From Rickettsia typhi (GTDB taxonomy: Bacteria > Pseudomonadota > Gammaproteobacteria > Burkholderiales > Burkholderiaceae_C): a stretch of 5,435 nucleotides of DNA. Position 1 is the stretch's first letter, and each line of letters opens with the position of its first letter. Positions 3,781 through 5,435 of this stretch are shown piece after piece. The stretch spans positions 1 to 5,435 of the forward strand of contig CALPPP020000107.1 in the NCBI GenBank assembly GCA_943325485.2, given 5' to 3'. The notes under the pieces were generated by a model. It searched no databases. It was given only the letters and a program-made list of their open reading frames with translations, and was not told the DNA's origin. The translations under genes were made by a program, and so were the position numbers.

Positions 3781-4713
3781 TTAGCTCGAAGAACCTGAAG
3801 GCAGGACTTGTGCAGGGTTGATAACCCTGTCTTTATTAAAGACTTCGTAATGCAAATGGGGGCCGGTTGAACGGCCTGTGCTGCCCACCTCTCCCAAAGT
3901 GCCGCCACGCTCGACCACATCACCTACTTGGGCAATGCGCTTGCTCAAGTGGGCATAGCGGGTCGCGAAACCTTCTGCGTGATGGACCTCAATGACATTG
4001 CCATAACCTGGATCCCAGCCAGATCGGGTCACCGTACCTTGAGCGGTAGCAACCACCAAGGTACCCGTTGGCGCGGTGAAGTCTAAGCCTTCATGCATGG
4101 CCAAACCGCCGGTGAATGGGTCGTTTCGGATGCCAAAGCCGCTTGTAATGCGGAAATCGCCACGCACTGGCATGCCTGTCGGCAAGGAATGCAGCCACTC
4201 GAGTTGCTTTTCCCAATGGGTATGCAACTCCGCCACAGCGGTCTGGGTTTGCAAAAATTCTTGCAAAGTTTGGTCAAACTCTATACCCAAAGGTTGCCGA
4301 ATAAATGAGGAAAACGGACGAGGTGCGATAAAGGGGCCGCCCTTGTTTTCATCCTTGCGATTAACTTTGTCTCGCACCACGTTGGGCGTGGCCATCTCCA
4401 TGAAGCGGTTTTTCATGGTTTCGAGTTGGCGAATTTCGTTCACAGTGTTGTGCATGGATTCGCGCAGTTGGGACAAGTGGTCCCGGTAGACCGACTCCAT
4501 GCGCTTTTGCTCGGCTTCGGTGGTGACGCCACCGATGCTGCGGGCAAGGTCTGGGTTGTACTCAACCGCAATTTTGAAACCCACAAAGTGCAACAGGAAA
4601 CCCGCACTGAGCAAAAACAGCGCAACCACGGCGCAAGACATCAACACCGTGCGAAAGGTGATGGATATCGTCCTGACATTTCCAGTGGGCCCTGAAAGCC
4701 ACATCAATTGCAT
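3781..4713 (-). CDS. Membrane-anchored M23 (LytM-type) peptidoglycan endopeptidase
   Basis: This is a predicted zinc endopeptidase that cuts peptide cross-links in periplasmic peptidoglycan. From ATG 4713 it has 310 residues. A short cytoplasmic N-terminus, MQLMWLSGPTGNVRTISIT, precedes one transmembrane helix at about 23-46. A periplasmic region with coiled-coil character follows (about 65-110) and then a linker. The LytM domain (about 183-300) opens with ITSGFGIRNDPFTGG. All expected metal and catalytic residues are present: His207 and Asp211 (MHEGLDF), His255 (RYAHL), and His286 and His288 (HLHYE), so it looks active rather than a degenerate EnvC/NlpD type. I chose ATG 4713 because AGGGA lies six bases before it; an in-frame ATG at 4755 would add 14 residues, lacks such a site and overlaps a probable -10 box. 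The bactofilin gene follows directly. Recruitment by bactofilin through the cytoplasmic tail is inferred. Confidence 0.93.
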   Translation of the reverse strand: MQLMWLSGPTGNVRTISITFRTVLMSCAVVALFLLSAGFLLHFVGFKIAVEYNPDLARSIGGVTTEAEQKRMESVYRDHLSQLRESMHNTVNEIRQLETMKNRFMEMATPNVVRDKVNRKDENKGGPFIAPRPFSSFIRQPLGIEFDQTLQEFLQTQTAVAELHTHWEKQLEWLHSLPTGMPVRGDFRITSGFGIRNDPFTGGLAMHEGLDFTAPTGTLVVATAQGTVTRSGWDPGYGNVIEVHHAEGFATRYAHLSKRIAQVGDVVERGGTLGEVGSTGRSTGPHLHYEVFNKDRVINPAQVLPSGSSS

Positions 4714-4719
4714 ACATCG

Positions 4720-4725
4720 TCCCTG
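4720..4725 (-). promoter_or_regulatory. Ribosome-binding site deciding the M23 peptidase start
   Basis: CAGGGA on the minus strand with a six-base spacer to ATG 4713. It favours this start over ATG 4755, which would give a 324-residue protein with an extra 14-residue N-terminus. Confidence 0.6.
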
Positions 4726-4753
4726 TGAGTACCTGTCCAGAAACAGGATCGCC

Positions 4754-4782
4754 ATTCTAGGCCCATAGCTTTAGCGCTCCAA
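4754..4782 (-). promoter_or_regulatory. Probable sigma70 promoter of the M23-bactofilin-hydrolase operon
   Basis: On the minus strand a -35-like TTGGAG (4777-4782) is separated by exactly 17 bases from TAGAAT (4754-4759), five of six matches to the -10 consensus. The -35 half is weak (TTG only). Transcription would start near 4747, giving a leader of about 34 bases before ATG 4713. The site lies between the upstream gene's probable terminator and the peptidase start, which is where an operon promoter is expected. Confidence 0.45.
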
Positions 4783-4795
4783 GCAAATAAATGCC

Positions 4796-4840
4796 AAAAA
4801 ACCCTATAAATATACTATAAAGTATTCATAAATAAAGGGT
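4796..4840 (-). terminator. Probable Rho-independent terminator of the HTTM-like membrane protein gene
   Basis: Just after the stop codon at 4843, the minus strand reads ACCC (4837-4840), then an AT-rich part with ATACT-TTAT-AGTAT that forms a five-base-pair hairpin, then GGGT (4801-4804) running into a T tract (4796-4801). The outer ACCC/GGGT and inner ATACT/AGTAT pairs make an imperfect stem with internal mismatches. It is less GC-rich than a strong terminator, but the T run directly after GGG fits. Confidence 0.45.
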
Positions 4841-4842
4841 GT

Positions 4843-5435
4843 TTACCCCCAAAAGCGGCTGACCCAGCCGCTGAAAAACCATATGGCCGTGAGATTTGTC
4901 AACCAAGCCCAAAAGAAACGATTCAGCCCAAAAAACCAGAAAACCAAAAAATGAAATACGACTGCGATAACCATGAAAAGCAGTGCCCCGTTCTGGTTAA
5001 ACAAGCCCAAAGGGAACACCGCTTCCCACAAAATGAAAGCCCAACTGCAATACATGGCAACCTTGGGGCGGCGAAAAACGCTGCCAGGAGCTAAGGGGCC
5101 GTATATACCTCCGTTGAGGAAAACGGTGAGCGCTCGCCCACTTCGCCACTCAGGTTGCAGCAGTTTGATCCAACCAGAGACGAAATAGGAGCTCAAGGTA
5201 TGGATGGCGATATAGGACAAACCCACCGCCCAGCCCAAGCCCTTGTCTGCCCACAGCGACAGCACTTGGGCAATCAAAATACCTGTGATGGTCACCAAGC
5301 TCATGAAATCGCTGCCGCCATTGAAGGCACCACGCCAACGCACCAGCAGCAAAAGTGTTCCCACAAACAATACCAAGGCCAGACCCAGGCTGGCACCTTG
5401 GACGATCAAAACCACTGATACCAAACCCCTTACCC
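4843..5435 (-). CDS. Polytopic membrane protein resembling the HTTM/vitamin K-dependent gamma-carboxylase-like family, 5' end probably missing
   Basis: About 193 residues are visible, mostly hydrophobic, with about five or six probable membrane helices. The C-terminal part contains an aromatic pattern (VAMYCSWAFILWEAVFPLG, then AVVFHFLVFWFFGLNRFFWA) recalling the FPL and FH...GLN.F features of bacterial HTTM-domain proteins, relatives of vitamin K-dependent gamma-carboxylase. The family call rests on memory of this pattern and is moderate. A conserved-looking soluble loop, LNGGIYGPLAPGSVFRRPK, lies near residues 103-121. A TTG at 5424 could be a start, but the frame stays open to the window edge (GTA AGG GGT before the TTG), no ribosome-binding site is seen, and family members are usually longer. 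The gene is therefore probably truncated by the window. It is followed by a probable terminator, so it seems separate from the peptidase operon. Confidence 0.6.
   Translation of the reverse strand, partial: VRGLVSVVLIVQGASLGLALVLFVGTLLLLVRWRGAFNGGSDFMSLVTITGILIAQVLSLWADKGLGWAVGLSYIAIHTLSSYFVSGWIKLLQPEWRSGRALTVFLNGGIYGPLAPGSVFRRPKVAMYCSWAFILWEAVFPLGLFNQNGALLFMVIAVVFHFLVFWFFGLNRFFWAWLTNLTAIWFFSGWVSRFWG

Noticed and set aside
4714..4755. Longer M23 peptidase starting at ATG 4755
   Set aside because: The well-spaced AGGGA site serves ATG 4713, and ATG 4755 falls on the probable -10 box upstream of the transcript start.
4837..4848. Small GGGT-GTTT-ACCC hairpin at the stop codon of the membrane protein gene
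   Set aside because: Only four base pairs, overlapping the more convincing terminator stem that uses the same GGGT.

Overview
The window looks like a chromosomal segment of a freshwater-type betaproteobacterium (Burkholderiales, most likely a Comamonadaceae relative such as Limnohabitans or Rhodoferax). That placement is inferred from moderate GC content and from recalled family similarity of the M23 peptidase and alpha/beta hydrolase N-termini; it was not tested by a search. Gene density is ordinary except for one repeat-filled gap.

Left part (1-1912). The 5' end of an AlgC-type phosphomannomutase/phosphoglucomutase gene runs leftwards off the window (start at 424). Divergent from it, an Ogt-type O6-alkylguanine-DNA alkyltransferase gene (504-1022) overlaps a GTG-started EamA/DMT-family transporter gene (1019-1912) by four bases, so these two are probably one translationally coupled transcript.

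Middle (1913-2472). The gap between the two convergent genes is filled by a complex repeat. Three nearly perfect pairs of inverted arms (29/29, 50/51 and 33/34 identical) are nested around an AT-richer centre of about 70 bases. Two short tandem arrays, with periods of 16 and 19 bases, account for most of the length difference between the two sides. No credible gene lies here. This is the most unusual feature of the window.

Right part (2473-5435). All genes are on the minus strand. In transcription order they are: a polytopic membrane protein resembling the C-terminal half of HTTM/gamma-carboxylase-like proteins (5' end probably outside the window), a probable terminator and promoter, a membrane-anchored M23 (LytM) peptidase, a bactofilin, and a kynurenine-formamidase-like alpha/beta hydrolase. 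The last three are tightly spaced (24 and 6 bases) and look like one operon. The bactofilin-M23 pairing is a recognised cell-shape module in which the cytoplasmic bactofilin polymer localises a periplasmic peptidoglycan hydrolase; the hydrolase is probably a co-transcribed passenger.

I found no tRNA, rRNA, CRISPR array, transposase or phage gene.
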